A DNA stretch of 36,567 bases. Source: Christensenella sp. UBA4636. GTDB lineage: Bacteria > Bacillota > Clostridia > Christensenellales > Borkfalkiaceae. Shown here one piece after another: positions 14,199-23,299 of the stretch. Every line of letters starts with the position of its first letter. The stretch's first letter is position 1. Where the stretch lies: assembly GCA_002405915.1 (NCBI GenBank), contig DHMS01000003.1:42147-78713 (forward strand), in the 5' to 3' direction. The notes under the pieces were generated by a model that had not been told where the DNA came from, searched no databases, and worked only from the letters and a program-made list of their open reading frames with translations. Both the position numbers and the translations under genes were made by a program.

Positions 14199-14960
14199 TT
14201 AGGGCAACTTTGTAAATAGTCTTTTCACATTATCTCTTATTATATCCGAAAGTTCTTCTATATCGAAGTCGAGAATTTCCGAAAGCTTGCGGTAAACGTA
14301 AAGGACGTTTTTCGGTTCGTTAAGCGTGCCGCGGAACGGCTCAGGAGCCATATACGGGCAGTCGGTTTCCGCCATAATTCTGTCAATCGGCAAAGCCTTT
14401 ATAATCTCGTCCTTTTTGGCGTTCTTGAAAGTTATCGCGCCGCCGAACGCAAAGTACGCGCCCAAATCGAGATAGCGCATAGCTTGTTCTTTGCTTTCGC
14501 TGTAACAGTGCATCAAAAACCCCTTGTCGAGATATTTTTTGTTTGCGGAAAGCGTTTCGAGCATATCGGCGGAAGCGTCGCGCGAATGAACGATAAACGG
14601 CAAACCCTTTTTATGCGCAAGCAATATCTGCCGTTCGAAAAGTTCTCTCTGCCGCGTTTTATCATAGCCCGCGTAATGATAATCAAGCCCGATTTCTCCT
14701 ACCGCAACGCACTTTTCCTCGCTCAAAAGTGCCTCTATAACTTCGTAATCGTTGTTTTTTGCCTCTTCCGACGGGTGATACCCCGCCGCAAAATATACGT
14801 CTTTTTCTCTCCTTGCAAGCTCCGCCGCCTTTAAGCTACTGTCCTTGTCAAACCCCACGTCGATTATGAATTCGCCGCCGAACGCCTTAAAAGCCGACAG
14901 CGTTTCGGCAACATTTAAATACCGAGGGTCGGAAAGGTGCGTGTGAGTGTCGATAATCAT
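14199..14960 (-). CDS. tatD: TatD-family metal-dependent deoxyribonuclease
   Basis: TatD proteins are cytoplasmic TIM-barrel metal hydrolases with 3'-5' exonuclease activity on DNA and RNA. The 253-residue product begins MIIDTHTHLSDPRYLNVAET, with the HTH metal ligands at residues 5-7. Further ligands are in AVGEIGLDYHY, PFIVHSRDA, GFLMHCYS and the late ETDCPYMAPEPFRG. The start is fixed by the family N-terminus: its ATG overlaps the metG stop by one base (TAATG), so translation is probably coupled. A longer in-frame start inside metG would add 35 Arg-rich residues with no family match. Confidence 0.94.
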   Translation of the reverse strand: MIIDTHTHLSDPRYLNVAETLSAFKAFGGEFIIDVGFDKDSSLKAAELARREKDVYFAAGYHPSEEAKNNDYEVIEALLSEEKCVAVGEIGLDYHYAGYDKTRQRELFERQILLAHKKGLPFIVHSRDASADMLETLSANKKYLDKGFLMHCYSESKEQAMRYLDLGAYFAFGGAITFKNAKKDEIIKALPIDRIMAETDCPYMAPEPFRGTLNEPKNVLYVYRKLSEILDFDIEELSDIIRDNVKRLFTKLP

Positions 14961-16963
14961 TATCTTATGCGCGAGCCCTTGACCGCGTCCTTGTCGGGGC
15001 GAACGAGCCTTACGCCGTCGCCGTCGTCCGAGCAAAGTATCATCCCTTGGCTTTCTATGCCGCAAAGCTTGGCGGGTTTTAGGTTAGCGACAAGCACGAC
15101 CTTTGTGCCGATAAGTTCTTCCGGCGTATAATACTGCGCGATACCGCTTACGACCGTGCGCTTTTCTTCGCCTAAGTCGAGCGTGAATAAAAGTAGCTTT
15201 TTGGACTTAACGACCTTTTCGCAAGTGAGAACTTCCGCAACGCGCAAATCGGTTTTAAAGAATTCGTCTATGTCGATTTCTTCGGGCTTTTCCTCGTAAA
15301 TTTTTTCGGCTTTCGCCTCTTTTTTTGCTTCTTTTTCCTCTTCTTTTTTAGCCTTTTCCGCCTCTTTGTGGCGCGCAATCATCATGTCCTCTATCGCCTT
15401 TAATTCCTTTTTCGTGTCTATTCTCGGGAAAATCGGTTGGCTTTTTTCGACCGCCGTACCCGCTTTCAACACGCCGAAGCGCGAAGCTATTTCAAGGTCT
15501 TTTACGTCCGCCGCGTTTATGCCGTAGCACGCGAGAATTTTGACGGGGGCTTTGGGGATAAACGGTAAAAGGTTGACCGCCGCGATTCTTACGCATTCCG
15601 AAAGGTTATATAAAACCGTCGCAAGGCGGGCTTTTTTGCTTTCGTCTTTAGCAAGAATCCAAGGCGTGGTTTCGTCGATATACTTGTTTGCTCTGCCGAC
15701 AAGGCGGAAAATCTCCGCCAAAGCCTTAGGCACGTTTATCTCGTCCACGGCTTTTTTAACGGCTTCAAAAACCCCGCTTGCAACCGCGATAAGTTCGTCG
15801 TCGACGGGTTCTTTTTCGCCTACTTCGGGAAGAACGCCGCTAAAATATTGATTTATCATCGCCGTGGTGCGGGAAACGAGGTTGCCGAGGTCGTTACTTA
15901 AATCGCTGTTTATTCTGTTTAAAAACGCTTCGTTTGAGTACGCGCCGTCGCTGCCGAACGGAATTTCTCTCAAAAGATAATATCTCAAAGCGTCGCTACC
16001 GTACCGAGCGACGAATTCCTTCGGGTCGGTGAGTTCGGTTTTAACCTTGTCTTGCTTGCTCTTGGAAAGCTTGTCGCCGCCGATTAAAAGCCAGCCGTGA
16101 CCGTAAACCTTTTTCGGCATGTCGATGCCGAGAGCCATTATGATTGCGGGCCAGATTATGGCGTGGAATCTGACGATTTCCTTGCCTATCATATGCAAAT
16201 TCGCAGGCCAGAATTTTTTGAAAAGCGAATCGTCGTCGCTCATATACCCGAGCGCGGTGATATAGTTGGGGAGCGCGTCTATCCAAACGTAAACGGTCTG
16301 TTCGTCGTCAAAGTCGACGGGTATTCCCCACTTAACGGATTTTCTCGAAACGCACAAATCCTGAAGTCCCGGCTTTATGAAGTTGTTTATCATTTCGTTT
16401 ACGCGCGACTTGGGTTGCAAAAACTCGGGGTTGTCCTCGTAAAGTTTTAAAATTCTGTCGGCGTACGCGGAAAGGCGGAAGAAGTAACTTTCTTCCGTTT
16501 CGGTGTGAACTTCTCTTCCGCAATCGGGGCATTTGCCGTCTTTAAGCTGAGCTTCCGTCCAGAAGCTTTCGCAATCGGTGCAGTACCACCCCTCGTAGCG
16601 CGATTTATAAATGTCGCCTTGCTCGTAAAGCTTACGGAAAATTTTCTGCACGGCTTTAACGTGGTATTCGTCGGTCGTGCGGATAAACTTATCGTAAGAA
16701 ACGTCGAGCATAGCCCAGATATTTTTAAGGTCGTCGACTATCGGGTCGATAAATTCCTTAGGCGTAACGCCCGCCTTTGCGGCTTTCGCCTCTATCTTCT
16801 GTCCGTGTTCGTCGGTGCCGGTAAGGAAAAACACGTCCTTGCCGGTAAGGCGATAAAAGCGCGAAATAGCGTCGCACACTACGGTCGTGTAGCAAGTGCC
16901 GATATGCCAATTTCCGCTCGGATAATAAATAGGCGTGGTAATGTAAAAAGTATCTTTTGCCAT
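14960..16963 (-). CDS. metG: Methionyl-tRNA synthetase with C-terminal tRNA-binding domain
   Basis: MetG charges tRNA-Met in the cytoplasm. The 667-residue protein starts MAKDTFYITTPIYYPSGNWH; this ATG has a GGGGAGAG site, unlike the in-frame codon 15 positions upstream. The HIGH-like motif is HIGT (from His20), the KMSKS-like motif is KLSKS (in GGDKLSKSKQDK), and a zinc-type knuckle is CTDCESFW..CPDCGREV. A Lys/Glu-rich linker (about residues 545-570) leads to a Trbp111/EMAP-like tRNA-binding domain (DEFFKTDLRVAEVL to the end). It is expressed from the promoter at 17021-17049; no T-box leader is visible. tatD follows with a one-base overlap. Confidence 0.97.
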   Translation of the reverse strand: MAKDTFYITTPIYYPSGNWHIGTCYTTVVCDAISRFYRLTGKDVFFLTGTDEHGQKIEAKAAKAGVTPKEFIDPIVDDLKNIWAMLDVSYDKFIRTTDEYHVKAVQKIFRKLYEQGDIYKSRYEGWYCTDCESFWTEAQLKDGKCPDCGREVHTETEESYFFRLSAYADRILKLYEDNPEFLQPKSRVNEMINNFIKPGLQDLCVSRKSVKWGIPVDFDDEQTVYVWIDALPNYITALGYMSDDDSLFKKFWPANLHMIGKEIVRFHAIIWPAIIMALGIDMPKKVYGHGWLLIGGDKLSKSKQDKVKTELTDPKEFVARYGSDALRYYLLREIPFGSDGAYSNEAFLNRINSDLSNDLGNLVSRTTAMINQYFSGVLPEVGEKEPVDDELIAVASGVFEAVKKAVDEINVPKALAEIFRLVGRANKYIDETTPWILAKDESKKARLATVLYNLSECVRIAAVNLLPFIPKAPVKILACYGINAADVKDLEIASRFGVLKAGTAVEKSQPIFPRIDTKKELKAIEDMMIARHKEAEKAKKEEEKEAKKEAKAEKIYEEKPEEIDIDEFFKTDLRVAEVLTCEKVVKSKKLLLFTLDLGEEKRTVVSGIAQYYTPEELIGTKVVLVANLKPAKLCGIESQGMILCSDDGDGVRLVRPDKDAVKGSRIR

Positions 16964-17020
16964 ATTCTCTCCCCGCCGCTTTTGGTACAAGCGACTTTGT
17001 TGCTTCATTGTTATTTAATT

Positions 17021-17049
17021 ATTTTAGCATTTTTTTTTAATATTGTAAA
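17021..17049 (-). promoter_or_regulatory. Promoter of metG-tatD
   Basis: On the minus strand TTTACA (17044-17049) and TAAAAT (17021-17026) are 17 bases apart. The leader is only about 50 bases, too short for a T-box. Confidence 0.75.
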
Positions 17050-17084
17050 ACATAACGGGCGTTTTTCAAACATAATTATATGCC

Positions 17085-17627
17085 ATGAACGGTATTTTTC
17101 TTTTTGTAATAACCATTTCGGGGCTAATACTCATATTTAAGGACCCGTCGGCGTTTCTGCCCGCGCTTTCTTCCGGTGCGACCGAAAGCTTAAAGCTTTC
17201 AGCTTCTCTTGCAGCGGTCTATCTTTTGTGGATGGGAATTTTCGGCGTCGCGGAAAAAACGGGAATAACGGGGAAACTTGCAAAGCTCCTACATAAGCCC
17301 GTAAAGCTCTTGTTCGGGAAAGTCGGGAACGCAGAAAAAGACATTGCGGTTAACCTCTCCGCAAACCTCCTGGGCTTGGGCGGAATCGCCACTCCGCACG
17401 GCATTTCGGCAATAAAAAAGCTTGACGAACAAGGCAACGCCGCCGCATGCGCGCTTCTAACCGTTCTCGCCGCAACGTCGCTCCAAATTATCCCGACTTC
17501 GGTAATATCCTTGCGGCTTGCAAACGGCTCCGTTTCCCCGGGCGACGTCATTTTGCCGACTATTTTATCATCTCTTACTTCGCTCGTTTCGGGAATACTT
17601 CTCACTAAAATTTTTATAAGAAAATGA
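17085..17627 (+). CDS. spmA: Spore maturation protein A
   Basis: SpmA and SpmB are membrane proteins needed for full dehydration of the spore core in Bacillus and Clostridium. The 180-residue product is hydrophobic with a nucleoside-recognition (Gate-like) domain: SLAAVYLLWMGIFGVAEKTG at about residues 41-60, and NLSANLLGLGGIATPHGISA around residues 89-108. It is slightly shorter than typical. No clear ribosome-binding site precedes the ATG and no sigma-A promoter is evident on this strand, as might be expected for forespore expression. Its end overlaps spmB by ATGA, so the two are translationally coupled. It is divergent from metG. Confidence 0.9.
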   Translation: MNGIFLFVITISGLILIFKDPSAFLPALSSGATESLKLSASLAAVYLLWMGIFGVAEKTGITGKLAKLLHKPVKLLFGKVGNAEKDIAVNLSANLLGLGGIATPHGISAIKKLDEQGNAAACALLTVLAATSLQIIPTSVISLRLANGSVSPGDVILPTILSSLTSLVSGILLTKIFIRK

Positions 17628-18136
17628 ATTCTTCCGTCTATATAATCCCCGTTCTCGTCGTCGCGCTTTTTATTTACGCGGCGATAAAAAAAGTCCATGT
17701 TTTCAACGCTTTTATAGACGGTGCGAAACGCGCGATACCTCTTTTAATCGACTTATTGCCCTACATTTGCGCAATGCTCGTCACTTCCGCGGTAATGGAA
17801 GCAAGCGGTCTGAACGTCTGCCTTTCCCGTATCCTTTCACCCGTTTTTTCGTTTTTAGGAATCCCTAAGGAAGTAGGACCGCTCGTAATAATCAAACCCT
17901 TTTCGGGAACGGGAAGCCTAAGCATACTTGATTCTCTTTTCAAGCTTTACGGCGCGGACAGCTATATAGGTCGCGTGGCAAGCGTAATTTACGGCTCGGG
18001 CGAAACGATATTTTACGTTTCCGCCGTCTACTACTCGGCAATCGGCAAAAAGTCGCCTTTATCCCCTTTGATTATCTGTCTTGTTTCGTCCTTTATCTCC
18101 GTCGTCTTCGCCTCTTTCGTCTGCCGTATTTTATAA
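17624..18136 (+). CDS. spmB: Spore maturation protein B
   Basis: This 170-residue membrane protein is the partner of SpmA. It starts MNSSVYIIPVLVVALFIYAA and has several hydrophobic helices. Family segments include HVFNAFIDGAKRAIPLLIDL, PKEVGPLVIIKPFSGTGSLS and GSGETIFYVSAVYYSAIGKK, the last being strongly conserved. Length is normal. It overlaps spmA by four bases and converges on atpC, with an atp terminator in the gap. Its presence with spmA supports a spore-forming organism. Confidence 0.93.
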   Translation: MNSSVYIIPVLVVALFIYAAIKKVHVFNAFIDGAKRAIPLLIDLLPYICAMLVTSAVMEASGLNVCLSRILSPVFSFLGIPKEVGPLVIIKPFSGTGSLSILDSLFKLYGADSYIGRVASVIYGSGETIFYVSAVYYSAIGKKSPLSPLIICLVSSFISVVFASFVCRIL

Positions 18137-18258
18137 TCGTTTTCACACTTTACGGACAAAAATGTCAAGTTATGACAACCGTTTTTGCAAATAATTAAAA
18201 ATCGGCAGTCATAAATCGCGTTTCTAACCATAAAATCCCGTTTTCAGGCATAAGAAAA

Positions 18259-18277
18259 CCGCCGAGATTTTCGGCGG
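18259..18277 (-). terminator. Terminator of the ATP synthase operon
   Basis: CCGCCGA and TCGGCGG form a perfect stem with an AAATC loop on the minus strand, followed by TTTTC. It starts about 20 bases after the atpC stop and lies in the convergent gap with spmB. Confidence 0.8.
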
Positions 18278-18298
18278 CTTTCGTCATTTTTAGCTAAA

Positions 18299-18562
18299 TC
18301 ATTCCACTTTCTCAAACGACGAAGTGAGATATACCGTTTTGTCGTTCGAAACGGTTAAAAGTCCGCCGTCGGTTACGGCTTTTATTACGCTGCCGTCCTC
18401 GGCGATTATTTTGCATTCGCCTTTTTTCACGCTCGTTACGAACGGCGCGTGCAAAGCCATTATGGCAAGGTCGCCCGAGACTCCCCTTACCGTGAGCATT
18501 TGCGCTTTCCCGTTAAACAATTCGCCGTCGGGAGTAGCGACGACGAGGTCGTACGCCGCCAT
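18299..18562 (-). CDS. atpC: ATP synthase epsilon subunit, short form
   Basis: Epsilon is part of the central stalk of F1. The 87-residue product starts MAAYDLVVATPDGELFNGKA and contains the N-terminal beta-sandwich (VRGVSGDLAIMALHAPFVTS, then VKAVTDGGLLTVSNDKTVYL). It stops where the family normally continues into a two-helix C-terminal domain of about 45 residues that can inhibit ATP hydrolysis. The frame ends in a proper TGA followed by the operon terminator, so this looks like a true short form and not a frameshift. The start overlaps the atpD stop by one base. Confidence 0.93.
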   Translation of the reverse strand: MAAYDLVVATPDGELFNGKAQMLTVRGVSGDLAIMALHAPFVTSVKKGECKIIAEDGSVIKAVTDGGLLTVSNDKTVYLTSSFEKVE

Positions 18563-19953
18563 TATTCTTCGCTCCCTTTAGCTTTCGCCACGGCTTCGTC
18601 GATAGTGCCGACAAAGAGGAAACAAGATTCGGGCAAATCGTCATGCTTACCTTCTATTATTTCCTTAAACCCGCGTATCGTTTCGGATACGGGAACGTAA
18701 ATGCCGGGGATACCCGTGAATTTTTCGGAAACGTCGAATGGTTGAGAGAGGAAACGCTGAATTTTTCTCGCGCGGGAAACGAGGAGCTTATCTTCGTCGG
18801 ACAACTCGTCCATACCCATAATCGCGATTATATCCATGAGTTCGTTATAGCGTTGCAAGATTCTCTGCACTTCGCGCGCGACCGCGTAATGTTCTTCGCC
18901 GACTATTTCGGGCGAAAGAATACGGCTCGTCGATTCGAGCGGGTCGACCGCGGGATAAATGCCTTGCGACGAGATGGCGCGCGACAAAACGGTTGTTGCG
19001 TCGAGGTGAGCAAACGTCGTCGCGGGGGCGGGGTCTGTCAAGTCGTCCGCGGGAACGTATACCGCCTGGACGGAAGTTATAGAGCCTTTTTTAGTGGAAG
19101 TTATGCGTTCTTGCAAAGTACCCATTTCGTTAGCGAGCGTAGGCTGATACCCGACCGCCGACGGCATTCTGCCCAAAAGCGCGGAAACCTCGCTGCCCGC
19201 CTGCGTGAAGCGGAAAATGTTGTCTATGAATAAAAGAACGTCTTGTCCTTCCTTGTCGCGGAAGTATTCCGCCATGGTAAGCCCCGAAAGACCTACCCTC
19301 ATTCTTGCTCCGGGCGGTTCGTTCATTTGCCCGTAAACGAGCGCGGTGTTCTTTAAAACCCCCGATTCCTTCATTTCGTTATAAAGGTCGTTGCCCTCGC
19401 GGGTGCGCTCGCCTACGCCCGTAAAGACGGAAAGCCCGCCGTGGCGTTTTGCTATGTTGTTGATAAGTTCCATTATAAGAACGGTTTTGCCTACGCCCGC
19501 GCCGCCGAACAGACCGATTTTGCCGCCCTTTTGATAGGGGCAGATAAGGTCTATAACCTTGATACCCGTTTCGAGAACTTCCGTAGAAGAAGCCAATTCG
19601 TCGAAAGCGGGTGCCGGGCGGTGAATATTCATTCTTTCCGCGTTTTCGGGCGCGGGGAGATTATCCACAGGTTCGCCTAAAACGTTGAATATTCTGCCGA
19701 GCGTTTGCTTGCCTACCGGCACGCTTATACCCGCGCCGGTGTCCGTTACTACCGTGCCGCGTTTAAGCCCGTCGGTAGAAGCCATAGCGATACAGCGCAC
19801 CACGTTATCGCCTATATGCTGAGCTACTTCGACGGTAAGCGTAGTTTCGCCTTTCTTCATCGTAAGCGCGTTGTTTATGTTTGGCAGGTCGCCCGTTTCG
19901 AACTTAACGTCCACGACGGGTCCCATGACCTGAGTAACTATGCCTTTTGACAT
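18562..19953 (-). CDS. atpD: ATP synthase beta subunit
   Basis: Beta is the catalytic subunit of F1, which makes or hydrolyses ATP at the alpha/beta interface. The 463-residue product is full length. It starts MSKGIVTQVMGPVVDVKFET after an AAGGAGG site. The P-loop GGAGVGKT is at residues 150-157, followed by GVGERTREGNDLYNEM with the catalytic Glu, and the DELSEED region is present as MDELSDEDKLLVSRARK. It follows atpG by 14 bases and runs into atpC with a one-base overlap. Identification is secure. Confidence 0.99.
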   Translation of the reverse strand: MSKGIVTQVMGPVVDVKFETGDLPNINNALTMKKGETTLTVEVAQHIGDNVVRCIAMASTDGLKRGTVVTDTGAGISVPVGKQTLGRIFNVLGEPVDNLPAPENAERMNIHRPAPAFDELASSTEVLETGIKVIDLICPYQKGGKIGLFGGAGVGKTVLIMELINNIAKRHGGLSVFTGVGERTREGNDLYNEMKESGVLKNTALVYGQMNEPPGARMRVGLSGLTMAEYFRDKEGQDVLLFIDNIFRFTQAGSEVSALLGRMPSAVGYQPTLANEMGTLQERITSTKKGSITSVQAVYVPADDLTDPAPATTFAHLDATTVLSRAISSQGIYPAVDPLESTSRILSPEIVGEEHYAVAREVQRILQRYNELMDIIAIMGMDELSDEDKLLVSRARKIQRFLSQPFDVSEKFTGIPGIYVPVSETIRGFKEIIEGKHDDLPESCFLFVGTIDEAVAKAKGSEE

Positions 19954-19967
19954 TCAAGACCTCCTTT

Positions 19968-20765
19968 TTAAGAGCCGCTGCCGGCGACGATTTCCGTAAT
20001 TTCTTGCGTAATCGCGCCCTGTCTTGCTCTGTTGTACTTCAAGCTAAGCTCGTCTATCATCTTCTTGGCGTTCTTGCCCGCCGAATCCATAGCGACTTTT
20101 CTTGCCGCCACTTCGGAAGCAAAGCTTTCCTTGACCGCCGCGGCTATGCAGCCCGCAACGTAAGTTACTACGGCGTTATTGAGAACCGTTTCTTCGTCCG
20201 GTTCGAATATGGGGCATTCGCTTTTCTTGTCGCTCTTTTTAAGCGGAAGAATCCATTCGACGACCGCTTCCTGAGAAAGCATAGAGCGATATTTTGTGGA
20301 AACTATGCCGAGCCGCGCGTACTTTTTCCGCTTAAAATCTTCGCAAAGTTTTTCGGCAAGTTCGCGCGCGTCCGCGCCTGTGAATTTCTCCGCCGAAGCG
20401 TAACCGTTTTTGAACCTATCCGCCGCGCGTTTACCTATCGCGACCGTTTCGACCTCGCCTTGCTGCTTCATGAGCCGCCACACGTTCGCGTTGTATCCGC
20501 CCGCAAGCCCCCTGTCTCCCGCGATAACCACAATTCTGTCGTTACCCTCGTTAATCGACATATAGGGGCTTTTTTTGCATTCGGGGCAAGAAGTCAAAGC
20601 GGAAATAGTATCTTCCACCGCGCTCCGATATTCGCGCCCGCGCTCCATTGCGGAAGTAGCTTTTCGTATCTTAGAAGAAGCCACCAAGCCCATCGCGCCC
20701 GTTAAATGCATCGTCGAATCGACGCTCTTTATCCTCGCGCGGAGTTGTTTAACGTCTGCGCCCAT
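19968..20765 (-). CDS. atpG: ATP synthase gamma subunit
   Basis: Gamma is the rotating shaft of F1. The 265-residue product has the N-terminal coiled-coil helix MGADVKQLRARIKSVDSTMH..ASSKIRKATSAM and the matching C-terminal helix (KMIDELSLKYNRARQGAITQ..TEIVAGS). The middle includes VVIAGDRGLAGGYNANV, a strongly conserved block. It is slightly shorter than average (about 280-290). It lies two bases after the atpA stop. Confidence 0.97.
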   Translation of the reverse strand: MGADVKQLRARIKSVDSTMHLTGAMGLVASSKIRKATSAMERGREYRSAVEDTISALTSCPECKKSPYMSINEGNDRIVVIAGDRGLAGGYNANVWRLMKQQGEVETVAIGKRAADRFKNGYASAEKFTGADARELAEKLCEDFKRKKYARLGIVSTKYRSMLSQEAVVEWILPLKKSDKKSECPIFEPDEETVLNNAVVTYVAGCIAAAVKESFASEVAARKVAMDSAGKNAKKMIDELSLKYNRARQGAITQEITEIVAGSGS

Positions 20766-20767
20766 AA

Positions 20768-22267
20768 TTACGCCTCTTCGTTCATATTTTTAAGCGCGGA
20801 CTTTATATCTTCTTCGATAGCCTTGTCGTATTCGCCCTTTTCAAGCTTTTCTAAAAGCTCGACATAATGCGTTTCGAGCGTATCGTAAAGCTTTTCTTCG
20901 TATTTTTTGATATCCTTTACCGCAACCGAATTCAGATACCCTTTGACTACCGCGTAAACTATTACTATCTGCGCGCCGGCGCGAACGGGGCTGTTCTTGT
21001 CTTGCTTTAAAACTTCGACTATTCTCTCGCCGAGCGCAAGTCTTGCTTTGGTGTCCGCGTCAAGGTCGGAACCGAACTGCGCAAACGTTTGTAGTTCGCG
21101 GTACTGCGAATACAAAAGCTTCAATTCGCCCGAAAGCTTTTTCATACCTTTAAGCTGAGCCGAACCGCCAACGCGGCTGACCGAAATGCCCGGGTTGATT
21201 GCCGGCATTATGCCCGAATGGAAAAGTTCCGTTTCAAGGAATATCTGCCCGTCCGTTATCGAAATAACGTTCGTCGGGATATAAGCGGAAACGTCGCCCG
21301 CTTGCGTTTCGATTATCGGCAAAGCGGTTATAGACCCGCCGCCGTAAGCCTTGTCCACGCACGCCGCGCGCTCTAATAGTCTGGAATGCAGATAGAACAC
21401 GTCGCCCGGGTAAGCCTCACGTCCGGGCGGACGGCGAATGAGAAGAGAAAGCGCGCGGTAAGCTACGGCGTGTTTACTTAAATCGTCGTAAACGATAAGC
21501 ACGTCTTTACCCTTTTCGCGAAAATATTCCGCCATGGCGCAACCTGCGTACGGCGCAACGTATTGAAGCGGAGCCGACTCCGAAGCCGAAGCCGTTACCA
21601 CTATCGTGTAGTCCGTCGCGCCCGATTTTTCAAACTCTTCTACGATTCTTAAAACCGAAGTGTTTTTCTGTCCTATCGCGACGTAAATGCAGATTACGTC
21701 CTTGCCTTTCTGGTTGATGATTGCGTCTATCGCGATTTCCGTTTTACCCGTCTGACGGTCGCCGATTATGAGTTCGCGCTGACCTCTGCCGATAGGAATC
21801 ATGCCGTCAATAGCCTTAATCCCCGTTTGAAGCGGCACGGAAACGCTTTTTCTTTCTATAATCCCGGGGGCTTCCGACTCAACGGGGCGTGTTTCGGTCG
21901 TTAAAACCGGACCTTTGCCGTCGATCGGCATACCGAGCGCATTGACGACTCTGCCTAAAAGAGCTTCGCCCACGGGTACGAACAAAACTTTGCCCGTTCT
22001 TTTAACCTTGCTGCCCTCGTGTATCTCGTTGTCGTCGGCAAGCACGGCTACGGAAACGGTTTCCTCTTCGAGGTTTTGCGCCACGCCGAAAGAGCCGTCG
22101 TCGAATTCGAGCAGCTCGTTCGCCATACAGTTTCTGAGTCCGTAAACGCGCGCTATTCCGTCGCCCACCAAAATGACCGTACCCGTTTCCGTCATCTCTA
22201 TACGGGATTTATAATTTTTTATTTGCTCTTTGATAACGTTTGAAATTTCTTCCGCTCGTACGTTCAT
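20768..22267 (-). CDS. atpA: ATP synthase alpha subunit
   Basis: Alpha is the non-catalytic nucleotide-binding subunit of F1. The 499-residue product is full length and starts MNVRAEEISNVIKEQIKNYK. The P-loop GDRQTGKT lies at residues 169-176. Other family segments are ETGTVILVGDGIARVYGL, AIDGMIPIGRGQRELIIGDR, VYDDLSKHAVAYR and the PPGREAYPGDVFYLHSRLLE block. Its ATG overlaps the atpH stop as ATGA, indicating coupled translation. Confidence 0.99.
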   Translation of the reverse strand: MNVRAEEISNVIKEQIKNYKSRIEMTETGTVILVGDGIARVYGLRNCMANELLEFDDGSFGVAQNLEEETVSVAVLADDNEIHEGSKVKRTGKVLFVPVGEALLGRVVNALGMPIDGKGPVLTTETRPVESEAPGIIERKSVSVPLQTGIKAIDGMIPIGRGQRELIIGDRQTGKTEIAIDAIINQKGKDVICIYVAIGQKNTSVLRIVEEFEKSGATDYTIVVTASASESAPLQYVAPYAGCAMAEYFREKGKDVLIVYDDLSKHAVAYRALSLLIRRPPGREAYPGDVFYLHSRLLERAACVDKAYGGGSITALPIIETQAGDVSAYIPTNVISITDGQIFLETELFHSGIMPAINPGISVSRVGGSAQLKGMKKLSGELKLLYSQYRELQTFAQFGSDLDADTKARLALGERIVEVLKQDKNSPVRAGAQIVIVYAVVKGYLNSVAVKDIKKYEEKLYDTLETHYVELLEKLEKGEYDKAIEEDIKSALKNMNEEA

Positions 22268-22791
22268 TCCGATATCACTTCCTTGATTTTTTGTATTTCG
22301 CTTCTTACGCTTCCGTCTATAACGTTGCCTTCCGCTTCGACGATAAGCCCGCCTATAAGCGCGTTATCGACGAAAAACTCACATTCGACCTTGCGTGCGA
22401 ACTTCTTTTCGAGCTTTAAAGTAAGCTTCTTTTTTTCGTCCTCGTCAAGCTCCGCCGCGCTCGTAACTTTTGCTTTAACTTTGCTTTCGCTAAAAGTAAA
22501 CAACGCATCGTATTCGCTTACGATATCGTAAAAAGCCGATATTCTCTTCTTTTCTGTTATAAGGCACAAAAATGAAAGTACGTCCTCTTTAAACTCTCCG
22601 AAAGCGCGCTTTAATAAGTCAAGCTTTTCTTCGAGACTTATATCGGGCGAAGAGAGGAACGCTAAAAATTCCCCTTCCGCGCGGAAAACGTCGCGCGCGC
22701 CGATTATCTCGTCGTAATATTCTTTCTTTGCGCCTTTTTCGACGGACAACGAAAACAGAGCCTCGGCGTATTCCTTAGCTATTTTCGTCAT
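22264..22791 (-). CDS. atpH: ATP synthase delta subunit (OSCP)
   Basis: Delta joins the peripheral stalk to the top of F1. From the ATG at 22789-22791 the product is 175 residues, starting MTKIAKEYAEALFSLSVEKG, the family-typical beginning; a GTG three codons upstream is the alternative. The C-terminal region has IDGSVRSEIQKIKEVISE after the conserved LIGGLIVEAEGNVIDGS. Its 5' end overlaps atpF by 17 bases and its stop overlaps the atpA start. Confidence 0.95.
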   Translation of the reverse strand: MTKIAKEYAEALFSLSVEKGAKKEYYDEIIGARDVFRAEGEFLAFLSSPDISLEEKLDLLKRAFGEFKEDVLSFLCLITEKKRISAFYDIVSEYDALFTFSESKVKAKVTSAAELDEDEKKKLTLKLEKKFARKVECEFFVDNALIGGLIVEAEGNVIDGSVRSEIQKIKEVISE

Positions 22792-23290
22792 CGTCCTCAC
22801 CTATACTGTCAATTACCGAGTCGACAATGGCTTTGTGGTCTTTTTCGTTTATCTCACGCGACAAAATCTTTTCGCTTATGGTAGCGGAAATAGAAGCTAT
22901 TTCGTCCTTCATCTCTGCGCGCGCTTTGCGCTTTTCGTCTGCGGCGTCCTCTTCGGCTTTCTTCACTATGTTCGAAGCTTCCGTCTTGGCGTCGGCAACT
23001 ATTCTGTCGCCGCTTTTCTTCGCCGTCTTAACGGCCTCGTCCACGATAGCTTTCGCCTTGTCGTCCGCGGTCGTAATTTTTTCGTTCCAGAGTTTCTTTG
23101 TTTCCTCCGCGTCGCTCTTTGCCTTTTCGGCTGCGGCGTAGCCCTCGTCTACGGCGTTTTTGCGCTTTTCGAGAACGTTTTTAACGGGCTTATAGAGGAA
23201 TTTTTTGATTATGAAGAACAATATCGCAAGGTTCGCGAGGGATATTAAAATCTGCCATATATTGACCGATATAACGTCCAACGACTGCAT
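22775..23290 (-). CDS. atpF: ATP synthase b subunit
   Basis: Subunit b is the peripheral stalk, anchored in the membrane by one N-terminal helix. The 171-residue product starts MQSLDVISVNIWQILISLAN; the helix spans about residues 11-30 and is followed by a conserved FLYKPVKNVLEKRK stretch. The rest is a long charged coiled coil rich in Lys, Glu and Ala. A strong AAGGAG site precedes the ATG. It follows atpE by 9 bases. Confidence 0.96.
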   Translation of the reverse strand: MQSLDVISVNIWQILISLANLAILFFIIKKFLYKPVKNVLEKRKNAVDEGYAAAEKAKSDAEETKKLWNEKITTADDKAKAIVDEAVKTAKKSGDRIVADAKTEASNIVKKAEEDAADEKRKARAEMKDEIASISATISEKILSREINEKDHKAIVDSVIDSIGEDDDENS

Positions 23291-23299
23291 TGTTGCTCC

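Noticed and set aside
15061..15065. Longer tatD start inside metG
   Set aside because: It would add 35 Arg-rich residues encoded by the reverse-frame end of metG; the family N-terminus MIIDTHTHL begins at 14960.
16964..17020. T-box leader before metG
   Set aside because: The leader is about 50 bases and has no specifier stem, T-box sequence or terminator.
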